Made by a program: the position numbers and the translations under genes. Shown here piece by piece: positions 19,201 through 29,456 of a stretch of 64,000 nt of DNA. Source of the stretch: Botryococcus braunii (lineage: Eukaryota > Chlorophyta > Trebouxiophyceae); NCBI GenBank assembly GCA_002005505.1, contig MVGU01001296.1:91687-155686 (forward strand), given 5' to 3'. Each line of letters begins with the position of its first letter. The first letter of the stretch is position 1. The notes under the pieces were generated by a model. The model was not told the origin of the DNA, searched no databases, and worked only from the letters and a program-made list of their open reading frames with translations.

Positions 19201-20144
19201 TTATCGCTGTCCCTGCAGAAGCAGTGGTACACCAAGACAAAAGTCTAACGGGAGCTCCCATGCAGCCTAAGTCTGCCGCAATACAATCAGAAGTAGTTAA
19301 TTTACGTCTACCGACGCAACCCCGGGATGCGCATTCCCCGGATCACCTTCAACACGCAGTAAATAGTATGCAGAAGCCTCAGATTGACCGTAGTCACAAT
19401 GTATTAAGTACCCCCACGAGCCCTCGCTTGTGCGTCGCCCCAGCGAACTCATGCAACATAAAAGACTCAGACCACTTCAGCCCACTGTTCGCGTCAGCAA
19501 AAGTAATGTGTTCTATGTTAGAACCAGTTCACTTTAAAAGTGCCCCACATGATAGTACTGGGAGTGCCATGTCTTCTTTAGGCTGGACGCACAGATGTTG
19601 TAGTGTTTTACCTAGAGTGTTTGGAATTCCCACAAGACTTGTTGAAATATTTAGAAAAGGAATAGTATTGCCCGCATTGAAAAGGTTTAAAGTAGCTTAT
19701 ATCACCACCGGTAGAATGCTAAAGGATGCAACCTCCCTACGAAGGAAGACCATGCATGATAAGAAGCTTGCTATAGGGGACTTTAGCCAAAGCAGTGTCA
19801 TGTTGGCATGTCGGAGTTTGGATTTGGAAGGAATACGTATGCAAGGAGCCGCGGCACGAGCAATTCAGCCCTGCGCAACTATACTCATGGACCAAGGGTC
19901 CCTGATCAACAACGGTGATGCCGCAAATGCGGTGCATTCTGAATCACCTCCCCAACACGCAGCAACCGACAACAACACCTACAAAGTACCTTGCAGCAAG
20001 GGCGAAGTACAAGAACTTATTCCGGGGTCAATGACCAAGGATCAGGTGTGCCGCATGCCGCCGTCACAACTTGGGTCATTCTGCTATCATGGATATCTCA
20101 ACGAGAAATATGCAACACGTCAGCGCATCCGAGCATCAATCTAA
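16293..20144 (+). pseudogene. Gag-protease-methyltransferase ORF of element D, unit 1, broken by one nonsense codon
   Basis: This is the same polyprotein as the intact ORF in unit 2, with which it is almost identical. TAG at 17133-17135 (CAG in unit 2) ends translation after 280 residues, just past the Gag domain. An ATG at 17142 follows six bases later, so the remaining 1000 codons stay open and could be read by reinitiation or readthrough. That would leave Gag separate from the protease-methyltransferase part. Other residue differences from unit 2 are Glu for Asp in PP(E/D)LDQ and Ala for Val in TG(A/V)PMQ. I treat the TAG as decay, but a Gag/Pol-type stop cannot be excluded from two copies. 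Confidence 0.85.
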
Positions 20145-20636
20145 AAGGAGCAGCATATTTGGAAGGGTTTGGATTCCCGAAGTGGGAGCAATAATATCAC
20201 ACAGGCTTTTAGTCCCGAAAGACTGGCTTTAATCAACCATGTACACCTTCATGGTGGAAGCAATCTGACGCATTCGAACTCTGGTGGAGGAAAATAATTA
20301 GTCGTCTATGGTAATTATGCGTTTCTACAAGTGGTATCTGATATGCCACCATATTGGCAAAGTTACGCATCCGCACCAGTACATAGGTTGTACCTTATTG
20401 ACCCATTCATTGCAGTACAAGAATATATTGTGACCACCTCAATGCAAGCAAAACCCTCTTTGAGAGTCAGGATTTCCACGTAAGTTGGCCCCTGAGTTAG
20501 ACTTAACATCTCATGCAACATCAAATCGTACCTTATTTTACCTAACAAGCTGTACCTTATGCAGGCCAAAGGCTGCTTCTCGAAAAGACGTACCCAGTCT
20601 TTTCCTTCCTTTTAGGGGGGGGAAGGACGTGACATA
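20145..20636 (+). other. 3' region and polypurine tract of element D, unit 1
   Basis: This is non-coding sequence containing three GTACCTTAT motifs (20390, 20528, 20552) and the purine run AGGGGGGGGAAGGA at 20614-20627. Nine bases, CGTGACATA, then separate the tract from the second terminal repeat, whereas in most LTR elements the tract abuts the LTR. Confidence 0.65.
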
Positions 20637-22143
20637 TGTGACGATATAGCAGTGCCTGTTATACTAAGTAGCCATTATGGATTTCGAACAGAATATGTCC
20701 TTTCCGGGTGCCCTGGAGACCAGGAAGACTGCGCCCTCGAGTTGGGACTTGCGCGGCTCGAGAGGATTTTGTACTGCTTGATAAAACCCTCAATCTTGTG
20801 CCCTTTAAGTCCCAGCCCCGCACGTGTTGGTCTGGAGTGGGTCTTAGAGGGAAATTTGTTGTTTGACACGTTGTGGCCCGCACGTTGAAGGCCAGTTTTA
20901 ATGTGCAGTTCATAAGCAGCTGCTAAACAGTTCCTTGATGTTTCAGGAATCAGCTCGTACTTTCTAGAAAAGTGGTGACGTGTAATGTTTAGCGTCTCTT
21001 CATTGTGAACTTCGTGTCTAGAACTTTCTCCATCAGTCTAGAACTCTCTAGATTTCTTATACGTGTCAGTTTGTCATGCATTGAAGTGCGTGGCTGATTG
21101 TAAGAGCTTCTCTGGATTCCTCCAGAAGGTTCTAAGTTCTTCTGGACCTTTCGGTTAGAAGGGTCCAGAATCTTCCAGAATCTCCGCGTAAGTTCGGGGA
21201 CGACTATATAAGGGCGTCCAGCCGTCCTCTAAACCACGCTGTGCTAGGTGTTAGGAGAGGGAAACCTCTGTCGCAAGTCTCTCTGTAAGCACAAGTTGAA
21301 CCCCAAGATTCCTACCAGCCACGTCCGTCTCGCCTGCGTTAATGTGCCAGACCGTTTGTCCTTGAATGTCCTAGTCGTAACTTGATCTACCCCACTTGTC
21401 TGTCGTAACTCGTCGCAATTGTGAAGCAACACCTCTGAAACTCAGTGCCAGTATTGATTTGGATATCTTCAATCAAATCTTAATAGTATCAGTGAGCATT
21501 CCACCCTTTTAGCAAGAACCGAAGATCAATACCAAGATCTAGCCGTCCCACCTTCGTGCCGTAACAATCAATTTACCTGTTCCAGTACCTATAGTAATTC
21601 ATAGTTTAACATATAGTCGTTCATAAATTTCATTTAACAAGCGCCGCAAGTAATTTGGTACGAAGCCGCCACACCTAAGTCGTAACATCACGCACAGTAG
21701 TACCAACCCGGATCCTGAAAAGGAGCATCAAACCCTAACAGTAGGATTAGAATAAAATAGATTAACACCTTTGAAAGTGAAATATCTGATTTATAACTCC
21801 AGTTAAGATCATACTCCAGCCGTCAACCCCCAAAGTCCGATAGCCCGGCCTGCGATAGGCCGTAAGCCGGTGATCCCGACTACGAAACTCCGACTAAAAC
21901 ATCCGTGACTTGAACCGCAGCAGTCTCCGATTGTAACCTCCAGCCATCGAATCGCAGAATCGAAAGTACCAGTAATCCAGTAATCCGGTAACCCAGGTCT
22001 CAAGGCCGAATCCTTGAGTGGCGATCCGCATAATTTACCTTGATACAGAAGCCGCAGCCCAGCTATTACTAACCGTAGTTGCATAATCTCTAATTTCAAT
22101 CAGAAAAAAATTTGTCTACCTTGGGTAACGGGAATCCCTATAT
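20637..22143 (+). repeat. Terminal repeat 2 of element D (shared, middle)
   Basis: It is 1507 bp long. Against repeats 1 and 3 it lacks single bases in four short runs (GCAAG, CCTTTTAAG, GTTGTTGG, CAATTG) and has at least two substitutions. It ends unit 1 and begins unit 2. Confidence 0.85.
21204..21211 (+). promoter_or_regulatory. Putative TATA box in terminal repeat 2 of element D
   Basis: CTATATAAGGGCG is the best TATA-box match in the repeat. It lies about 570 bp into it, a position that would place the transcript start well within the repeat. The third repeat has the same sequence at 27979-27986, and the first has GTATAAG at 14437. Confidence 0.5.
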
Positions 22144-23061
22144 GGCGATCCGTCCAGGGAGTTTTAGCGCGTTGAATTAGTCAGCGCCTGAGCTCTCCGA
22201 ATCTGGCCTTCTGCGCAGATTTGCCGTGTTTATAGCACCACGTGAGTACCGTATTTGGAATCAGTTGAGCTTTGTCCACTTATAGAACTGGGTATACCCC
22301 TTTAGGAGGGGCTTGATTACATTCCGTGTGTCGCAGGAACGACAGCAAAGACATCAGCAACGACCGTTTGCAGCGAAACCATATATTAGGAAAGTTCAGT
22401 TTGAAGCACCCCATCATTGTACTGAAGAAGTTAGTTGAGACAATCTGATAGCTTTCAGTACTTGTTTTCTGTTTGAACACAATTGAGAAATAGTAAATAC
22501 TATACTATTGGAATCGCGTTTGCATATCTGTTTCTTTTTCGAAATCTTAGCAACATCAAAGATCGCGGTTTCGTGATACACACCTGTGGAAATACATAAT
22601 ATTTCGATCTCATATTTGGAAGGAAGGTCTGGTTTCACATTAAAAGTACTTCCAGAGTTCATCTGCACTGTTTGCATTTATGAGTTGAAGGTCCGAGGTT
22701 GGCGTAACTAGCTGAATTGAGACTCGAGCTTCTGCAAATCCTGAAATACTTATAGTTTGTTTTATCGTTTGTTGGAGAATTAAAATTATTAAGAAGCTTC
22801 AGAGTACCCTGATTTGAAAGAAGACTTATCTGCAACTCCATTATCAGAGTTAGTGAGATGCCCCTTTAGGAGGGGTCTGATTACACTCCGTTTGTTGAAC
22901 AGGCACCCCTACAGCCAGCTATAATAGCAGAATCAGCATTTAAGTATATCCCAGTATCAACATTATCTGACATTAATTAGTATAGTGAACACTCGAGCGT
23001 AATCTCTAATAGTGTGTTAGGCAATCTAGAGCAAAAGACCTTGTTTGATTGAACAATTATC
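22144..23061 (+). other. Leader of element D, unit 2
   Basis: It nearly matches the unit 1 leader, differing at a few single bases. It includes the candidate primer-binding site directly after the repeat and the two hairpin-bearing repeats at 22297 and 22861. Confidence 0.6.
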
Positions 23062-26000
23062 ATGGCAGACATACAAGCCCCAGTACGTTTGGAATTTTTC
23101 TATGGAAAGCCTACAGAGGACCCTTTTCAGTGGTTAGAGTCTTTTGAACTTTTTCTTGAGATCAACCAAGTAGTGGGTGATCGGGTTTTACGTTTTGTTA
23201 AGCATGCCATGCGCGAGGAGGCTTACACCTGGTTCCGCGCAAATCAAGATGATATACATGACTGGGATGACTGTAAAGAGGCCTTTCTTGAACGATTTGG
23301 CCTTGATGAAGACACCCTTATGTTAAAGTTAGACACATGTGCACAATTGTCAAATGAGACCGTTCGCAGCTACGCTGACAGATACAGGAAATTAGTGGGT
23401 TACTTGCAGAACTCTCTGCCACCCAGGATGGTGACCCAGTTATTTGTGAAAGGCTTAGTTCCCCATCTTAGGGAGCGAGTACAGATGACCTACCCCGGCA
23501 ATGGAGCGTTAGCCGACATAATACGTTTGGCTGCAAACTATGAACAGACCTTTGGGCATGCACCATTAGGAGGTATGTACGTTAATCAAAACACAGAAGT
23601 ACCAGCACGCGAAAGAAGTGAGCCTTGGACTCGCCGCCCGATTGACAATGTGGATCAGCGAGCGCCACGCGCGCCGCAGCAGCAAAATCAAAGGGAGAAC
23701 AACAGAGATAACAGAGAAAATAGAAACTGGCCGCGTCAGCGAGATTTCCCCGAGAGGCGTAATCAGCCGCAACCAGCAGCACCGCCAAGACAGATTGCAC
23801 CAGCTAACCTACCTAGGGAGGCACCTCTTCCGCCACCCGCAACCGATATAGATACGCTTACCAGGGAAATGGAGAGACTCAGAATCCAAATTGCAGAATT
23901 ACAGAGGCCCATGCCCGCCGCTAATTTTACTCAGTTTCATGAGGACCCAGCCGAGGAGGAACAGCCCCAAGTAAGGATGATGTATGATGGGTTTACTGAC
24001 CCATTCCCCGTCTATGCCACCAAAAGACCAGCCGAAAATCCACCTGACTTGGATCAGCCATTGCTACGCCGCCGGCCTAATAATGTGCAAAACACCACTG
24101 TGGACCCCAGATCTTCAAATAGGCCAGCTGCCCCAGGGCCTAATGAACCTTCAGCACCAAGAAATAATCCTTCAACTGCTGCACCGCCTACGCCAGCCCC
24201 AGTACCTGCTTTTCCTAGGAGGGCACCTGCGCCGCGCCCGCCAGTCGACTTAGGGGGACTGCCACCACTTCCAGATCCTCCCCGGCCGGCGTACCGGAGA
24301 CCACCAGTTGTGCCAGCCCCTTCCAGCGAGCCTATCCAACAAATTAAAGGCTTACCCATGAAGCTGACAGTACAATCATATTTGAATCATATAAGTGAGG
24401 AGGAATTTCAAAGATCCATCCAGGAGCTACATGCGTCCCGCCAACAATTCCAGCGAAGCAAGCAAATCACTTCAACACCACCAAGAGCTGTGGAGGCAGA
24501 GCTTGTAGTAATCTCTAGCGACACCTCCGTGAGCCCCTCAGCCAGCGACACGCCCGAGGCGCCGCGAGTCCAACAGCATCTGCAACGCAACCCGATCAGC
24601 ACCACTGTAGCCACAGTCCCTATTATTCTTAACAATACTATCTTTGACGAAGGAATTATCGACACTGGAGCAACAAATACCATGATATCGCAATCTGCAG
24701 CTAGACAATTGGGCATGCTTAACCAGATCGAGCCTTGTAGACTTAAGTACTCTTGTGCTGATGGCAACATGTCTGCCCCATGGGGCATAATTAGAAAGCT
24801 TCCAGTAGGTGTTGATGGATTGATATTCCCAATTGACGTTTTTGTTAGTGGAGCGACAAACTACGATGTACTGCTGGGTACCGATTGGCTAACACAAGCC
24901 CACGCCGAGATCAGCTTTGCCAAGTCAGAAATGTCATACAAAATAGACCCTAACCTCATTGGGAAAGTCCCTATAACAGTACTGCCGTCTGATAAGACTT
25001 TTAATCGTTATTGTGTTATGCGGGCTCCCGGTGAGAACCTGGGAGACCCGGAGGGACCGGAGGGACCAGCACTGCCAGAAGTAATTTATTTCGACGAGAG
25101 CGGCTCTGACACCTCTGCGCCCGAGGATTCAAGTGAAGAAGAAGCCAGTAGTGAAGAGACTGCCAGTTCACCGTCTGAAGAAGAATACCCAGACCTTAAC
25201 GAGGAGCCACCAGCAATGCAAGTAGACTTTTTAAATTCCACCGCCGCCGACATCACCCTTGCAGAGGGACCATTTCTCCCGCCGCCTTCCACGAATAACA
25301 CCGAAGACTGGATGCTAGAAAAGACTATATTCAAAGACATTGAGGAGCAATTCGGCCCATTTGACCTTGACGCTTGCTGCGATCAGGAAGGCCGTAACTC
25401 TCAATTGCCTTACTTTTGGACACCCCAGCAAGACTGTTTAAAGCAAGATTGGACCCACAAGAACATTTATTGCAATCCACCTTTTTCAAAAGCAATGGAG
25501 ATTGTGCAGCACTGCCTCACATGTTATGACAGCAGCCCAACCACGACGTCAGCCGTCCTTGTTTTACCCTGGTGGCCTGAAGCCACATGGTTTCCGATAG
25601 TAATGGAGAAATTCCAAATCGTTCGACAATATCCTCTAGGAGTGCAGCTGTTCACAGCCCCGGGACGATCCCCCAGCTTTTCTCGCATGCGTGTGGGGCC
25701 TACTCGTTGGCCGGTAATGATTGTGAAGACACCTGCACCCAACTTGATTGAAGACCCTGGCCTACAGAAATTGCCAGACATCCAAATAATTAAAGAGGAG
25801 ACATACCACCTTGAGCCGGAAGAGGTTCCCCTGGGGACCGCAATTTTACCCGAAGAGCGCAAGCGCGCCCTTGGACTTGTTATGGAGTACAGGGATGTGT
25901 TTTCCCCCGGCATTACGCAGCAACGTACGACTCTAATTCATCATAGGATAGGCCCCGGCTTGCCGCACCTTATCGCTGTCCCTGCAGAAGCAGTGGTACA

Positions 26001-26913
26001 CCAAGACAAAAGTCTAACGGGAGTTCCCATGCAGCCTAAGTCTGCCGCAATACAATCAGAAGTAGTTAATTTACGTCTACCGACGCAACCCCGGGATGCG
26101 CATTCCCCGGATCACCTTCAACACGCAGTAAATAGTATGCAGAAGCCTCAGATTGACCGTAGTCACAATGTATTAAGTACCCCCACGAGCCCTCGCTTGT
26201 GCGTCGCCCCAGCGAACTCATGCAACATAAAAGACTCAGACCACTTCAGCCCACTGTTCGCGTCAGCAAAAGTAATGTGTTCTATGTTAGAACCAGTTCA
26301 CTTTAAAAGTGCCCCACATGATAGTACTGGGAGTGCCATGTCTTCTTTAGGCTGGACGCACAGATGTTGTAGTGTTTTACCTAGAGTGTTTGGAATTCCC
26401 ACAAGACTTGTTGAAATATTTAGAAAAGGAATAGTATTGCCCGCATTGAAAAGGTTTAAAGTAGCTTATATCACCACCGGTAGAATGCTAAAGGATGCAA
26501 CCTCCCTACGAAGGAAGACCATGCATGATAAGAAGCTTGCTATAGGGGACTTTAGCCAAAGCAGTGTCATGTTGGCATGTCGGAGTTTGGATTTGGAAGG
26601 AATACGTATGCAAGGAGCCGCGGCACGAGCAATTCAGCCCTGCGCAACTATACTCATGGACCAAGGGTCCCTGATCAACAACGGTGATGCCGCAAATGCG
26701 GTGCATTCTGAATCACCTCCCCAACACGCAGCAACCGACAACAACACCTACAAAGTACCTTGCAGCAAGGGCGAAGTACAAGAACTTATTCCGGGGTCAA
26801 TGACCAAGGATCAGGTGTGCCGCATGCCACCGTCACAACTTGGGTCATTCTGCTATCATGGATATCTCAACGAGAAATATGCAACACGTCAGCGCATCCG
26901 AGCATCAATCTAA
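23062..26913 (+). CDS. Gag-protease-Dam-like methyltransferase polyprotein, intact copy of element D
   Basis: A 1283-codon ORF starts at ATG. Residues 1-170 form a Ty3-type Gag capsid domain (FFYGKPTEDPFQWL, YADRYRKLVGYL). Residues 185-275 are rich in Arg, Asn and Gln with no CCHC knuckle. After a Pro-rich linker comes an aspartic protease with DTGA at 534 and the later LLGTDWL motif. An acidic Ser/Glu stretch follows. Residues about 748-890 resemble phage-type adenine-N6 methyltransferases (Dam, PF05869): FDLDACCD at 767-774, two Trp-containing motifs, and the catalytic-type CNPPFS at 804-809. Residues about 905-960 recall the stretch before RT in Ty3 Pol (EYRDVFSPGI). The expected RT is absent, and the last 320 or so residues match nothing I know. 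No RNase H or integrase is present. Confidence 0.88.
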   Translation: MADIQAPVRLEFFYGKPTEDPFQWLESFELFLEINQVVGDRVLRFVKHAMREEAYTWFRANQDDIHDWDDCKEAFLERFGLDEDTLMLKLDTCAQLSNETVRSYADRYRKLVGYLQNSLPPRMVTQLFVKGLVPHLRERVQMTYPGNGALADIIRLAANYEQTFGHAPLGGMYVNQNTEVPARERSEPWTRRPIDNVDQRAPRAPQQQNQRENNRDNRENRNWPRQRDFPERRNQPQPAAPPRQIAPANLPREAPLPPPATDIDTLTREMERLRIQIAELQRPMPAANFTQFHEDPAEEEQPQVRMMYDGFTDPFPVYATKRPAENPPDLDQPLLRRRPNNVQNTTVDPRSSNRPAAPGPNEPSAPRNNPSTAAPPTPAPVPAFPRRAPAPRPPVDLGGLPPLPDPPRPAYRRPPVVPAPSSEPIQQIKGLPMKLTVQSYLNHISEEEFQRSIQELHASRQQFQRSKQITSTPPRAVEAELVVISSDTSVSPSASDTPEAPRVQQHLQRNPISTTVATVPIILNNTIFDEGIIDTGATNTMISQSAARQLGMLNQIEPCRLKYSCADGNMSAPWGIIRKLPVGVDGLIFPIDVFVSGATNYDVLLGTDWLTQAHAEISFAKSEMSYKIDPNLIGKVPITVLPSDKTFNRYCVMRAPGENLGDPEGPEGPALPEVIYFDESGSDTSAPEDSSEEEASSEETASSPSEEEYPDLNEEPPAMQVDFLNSTAADITLAEGPFLPPPSTNNTEDWMLEKTIFKDIEEQFGPFDLDACCDQEGRNSQLPYFWTPQQDCLKQDWTHKNIYCNPPFSKAMEIVQHCLTCYDSSPTTTSAVLVLPWWPEATWFPIVMEKFQIVRQYPLGVQLFTAPGRSPSFSRMRVGPTRWPVMIVKTPAPNLIEDPGLQKLPDIQIIKEETYHLEPEEVPLGTAILPEERKRALGLVMEYRDVFSPGITQQRTTLIHHRIGPGLPHLIAVPAEAVVHQDKSLTGVPMQPKSAAIQSEVVNLRLPTQPRDAHSPDHLQHAVNSMQKPQIDRSHNVLSTPTSPRLCVAPANSCNIKDSDHFSPLFASAKVMCSMLEPVHFKSAPHDSTGSAMSSLGWTHRCCSVLPRVFGIPTRLVEIFRKGIVLPALKRFKVAYITTGRMLKDATSLRRKTMHDKKLAIGDFSQSSVMLACRSLDLEGIRMQGAAARAIQPCATILMDQGSLINNGDAANAVHSESPPQHAATDNNTYKVPCSKGEVQELIPGSMTKDQVCRMPPSQLGSFCYHGYLNEKYATRQRIRASI

Positions 26914-27406
26914 AAGGAGCAGCATATTTGGAAGGGTTTGGATTCCCGAAGTGGGAGCAATAATATCACACAGGCTTTTAGTCCCGAAAGACTGGCTTTA
27001 ATCAACCATGTACACCTTCATGGTGGAAGCAATCTGACGCATTCGAACTCTGGTGGAGGAAAATAATTAGTCGTCTATGGTAATTATGCGTTTCTACAAG
27101 TGGTATCTGATATGCCACCATATTGGCAAAGTTACGCATCCGCACACAGTACATAGGTTGTACCTTATTGACCCATTCATTGCAGTACAAGAATATATTG
27201 TGACCACCTCAATGCAAGCAAAACCCTCTTTGAGAGTCAGGATTTCCACGTAAGTTGGCCCCTGAGTTAGACTTAACATCTCATGCAACATCAAATCGTA
27301 CCTTATTTTACCTAACAAGCTGTACCTTATGCAGGCCAAAAGGCTGCTTCTCGAAAAGACGTACCCAGTCTTTTCCTTCCTTTTAGGGGGGGAAGGACGT
27401 GACATA
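26914..27406 (+). other. 3' region and polypurine tract of element D, unit 2
   Basis: It is equivalent to 20145-20636, with the GTACCTTAT motifs and a purine run of seven G's (eight in unit 1) before AAGGACGTGACATA. It differs from unit 1 by a few single-base indels, such as CGCACACAG against CGCACCAG. Confidence 0.65.
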
Positions 27407-28929
27407 TGTGACGATATAGCAAGTGCCTGTTATACTAAGTAGCCATTATGGATTTCGAACAGAATATGTCCTTTCCGGGTGCCCTGGAGACCAGGAAGAC
27501 TGCGCCCTCGAGTTGGGACTTGCGCGGCTCGAGAGGATTTTGTACTGCTTGATAAAACCCTCAATCTTGTGCCCTTTTAAGTCCCAGCCCCGCACGTGTT
27601 GGTCTGGAGTGGGTCTTAGAGGGAAATTTGTTGTTTGACACGTTGTTGGCCCGCACGTTGAAGGCCAGTTTTAATGTGCAGTTCATAAGCAGCTGCTAAA
27701 CAGTTCCTTGATGTTTCAGGAATCAGCTCGTACTTTCTAGAACAGTGGTGACGTGTAATGTTTAGCGTCTCTTCATTGTGAACTTCGTGTCTAGAACTTT
27801 CTCCATCAGTCTAGAACTCTCTAGATTTCTTATACGTGTCAGTTTGTCATGCAATTGAAGTGCGTGGCTGATTGTAAGAGCTTCTCTGGATTCCTCCAGA
27901 AGGTTCTAAGTTCTTCTGGACCTTTCGGTTAGAAGGGTCCAGAATCTTCCAGAATCTCCGCGTAAGTTCGGGGACGACTATATAAGGGCGTCCAGCCGTC
28001 CTCTAAACCACGCTGTGCTAGGTGTTAGGAGAGGGAAACCTCTGTCGCAAGTCTCTTTGTAAGCACAAGTTGAACCCCAAGATTCCTACCAGCCACGTCC
28101 GTCTCGCCTGCGTTAATGTGCCAGACCGTTTGTCCTTGAATGTCCTAGTCGTAACTTGATCTACCCCACTTGTCTGTCGTAACTCGTCGCAATTGTGAAG
28201 CAACACCTCTGAAACTCAGTGCCAGTATTGATTTGGATATCTTCAATCAAATCTTAATAGTATCAGTGAGCATTCCACCCTTTTAGCAAGAACCGAAGAT
28301 CAATACCAAGATCTAGCCGTCCCACCTTCGTGCCGTAACAATCAATTTACCTGTTCCAGTACCTATAGTAATTCATAGTTTAACATATAGTCGTTCATAA
28401 ATTTCATTTAACAAGCGCCGCAAGTAATTTGGTACGAAGCCGCCACACCTAAGTCGTAACATCACGCACAGTAGTACCAACCCGGATCCTGAAAAGGAGC
28501 ATCAAACCCTAACAGTAGGATTAGAATAAAATAGATTAACACCTTTGAAAGTGAAATATCTGATTTATAACTCCAGTTAAGATCATACTCCAGCCGTCAA
28601 CCCCCAAAGTCCGATAGCCCGGCCTGCGATAGGCCGTAAGCCGGTGATCCCGACTACGAAACTCCGACTAAAACATCCGTGACTTGAACCGCAGCAGTCT
28701 CCGATTGTAACCTCCAGCCATCGAATCGCAGAATCGAAAGTACCAGTAATCCAGTAATCCGGTAACCCAGGTCTCAAGGCCGAATCCTTGAGTGGCGATC
28801 CGCATAATTTACCTTGATACAGAAGCCGCAGCCCAGCTATTACTAACCGTAGTTGCATAATCTCTAATTTCAATCAGAAAAAAATTTGTCTACCTTGGGT
28901 AACGGGAATCCCTATATTAGGACGTGACA
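27407..28929 (+). repeat. Terminal repeat 3 of element D with 12-base extension
   Basis: Bases 27407-28917 match repeat 1 in length (1511), differing visibly only at the TATA box. After CCCTATAT it has TAGGACGTGACA before the second CAGG. The 11-mer AGGACGTGACA also stands just before repeats 2 and 3 (20624 and 27394), but it is absent where repeats 1 and 2 meet their leaders. The element therefore ends in a short sequence otherwise found at the 3' end of its internal region. Confidence 0.82.
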
Positions 28930-28979
28930 CAGGAATCCTGAAACTGTTTTTGATCAAATTGACATCAAATAATCGAATA
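28930..28979 (+). mobile_element. Copia B(+) LTR, third and last piece
   Basis: After the second CAGG the B LTR resumes with AATCCTGAAACTG and ends AATCGAATA, the same end as the B(-) LTRs. The flank that follows, GCAAGAGCAAGC, is the exact complement of the flank of B(-) at 39473-39484. Both B copies therefore share one insertion point in an F LTR. Confidence 0.88.
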
Positions 28980-29293
28980 GCAAGAGCAAGCTTCAATTTG
29001 CATCAAACAGACAGGACTTCCATTCCGTGGCACAGGATTCGGCCAACCAACGAATGACGAGTCTGTCGCCTCCAGCAGTTAAATACCTGACCGTGTTTGG
29101 CGCCCAAGGGACTCGATAAAAGTCGAGTCCCTGAAAGCTTCTCACTCCAAAAGGTCCCTATTTGGTAATCCAATACGGATGATGTGTCCTAGACAAAATA
29201 CCTAAAGGTCCCATTTTCTGTACCTAATTAAACACACTGATGTGGCCGCCTAAGAATTAGTTTGACTGACCTCGAATACGTATTCGAGGTCCC
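28980..29293 (-). repeat. Fragment of family F LTR, inverted
   Basis: This is the reverse complement of 39171-39484, with the same private variants. It ends with a perfect 24-bp palindrome (29268-29291: GACCTCGAATAC followed by its reverse complement) plus CC, and then switches to F internal coding sequence on the opposite strand. Confidence 0.9.
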
Positions 29294-29456
29294 AAGCAGG
29301 AGAAGCAGAATGTACTGGGAGGGGTACTGGAGTTGACACTGACTCTGCAGTGGAGGGTGATTCAAGTGCTGTTGATCAGTGTAGCGATGACAATGCTGTT
29401 GCTATGCATGTACGTGATGAGGCTGTAGGGAGGCTTGTTAATGCAAAATGTGAATC
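29294..29456 (+). pseudogene. pol: Gag-Pol linker fragment of copia F1, before the E insertion
   Basis: It encodes about 52 residues of the variable region between integrase and RT of family F (GEAECTGRGTGVDTD to NAKCES). It matches the F2 coding sequence at about 56175-56340 and F3 at about 63155-63320. All of gag, protease and integrase is missing, because the 5' side is joined to an inverted F LTR fragment. It is interrupted at GAATC by copia E and resumes at 36694. Confidence 0.9.

Larger units (their letters stand above)
13864..28929 (+). mobile_element. Tandem dimer of an RT-less Gag-protease-methyltransferase LTR element (element D)
   Basis: The unit is about 6.77 kb: a 1.51-kb terminal repeat, a 0.9-kb leader, a 1283-codon ORF, a 0.5-kb 3' region and a purine tract. 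Two units are joined head to tail and followed by a third terminal repeat. The whole array sits in the B LTR between CAGG (13860-13863) and CAGG (28930-28933), a probable 4-bp target duplication. The ORF has Ty3-like Gag and protease but no reverse transcriptase, RNase H or integrase, so mobility would depend on enzymes supplied in trans. The two units differ at only a few positions, so the array is young. Confidence 0.88.

Noticed and set aside
25303..25730. Methyltransferase-like segment read as a bacterial contaminant or phage insertion
   Set aside because: It is in frame within a eukaryotic Gag-protease ORF, present in both tandem units, with no flanking bacterial genes.
13864..28929. Element D as a classical DIRS-like tyrosine-recombinase element
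   Set aside because: There is no tyrosine recombinase or RT, and it has a Ty3-type Gag and an aspartic protease, which DIRS-like elements lack. The split-repeat likeness is kept only as a question.
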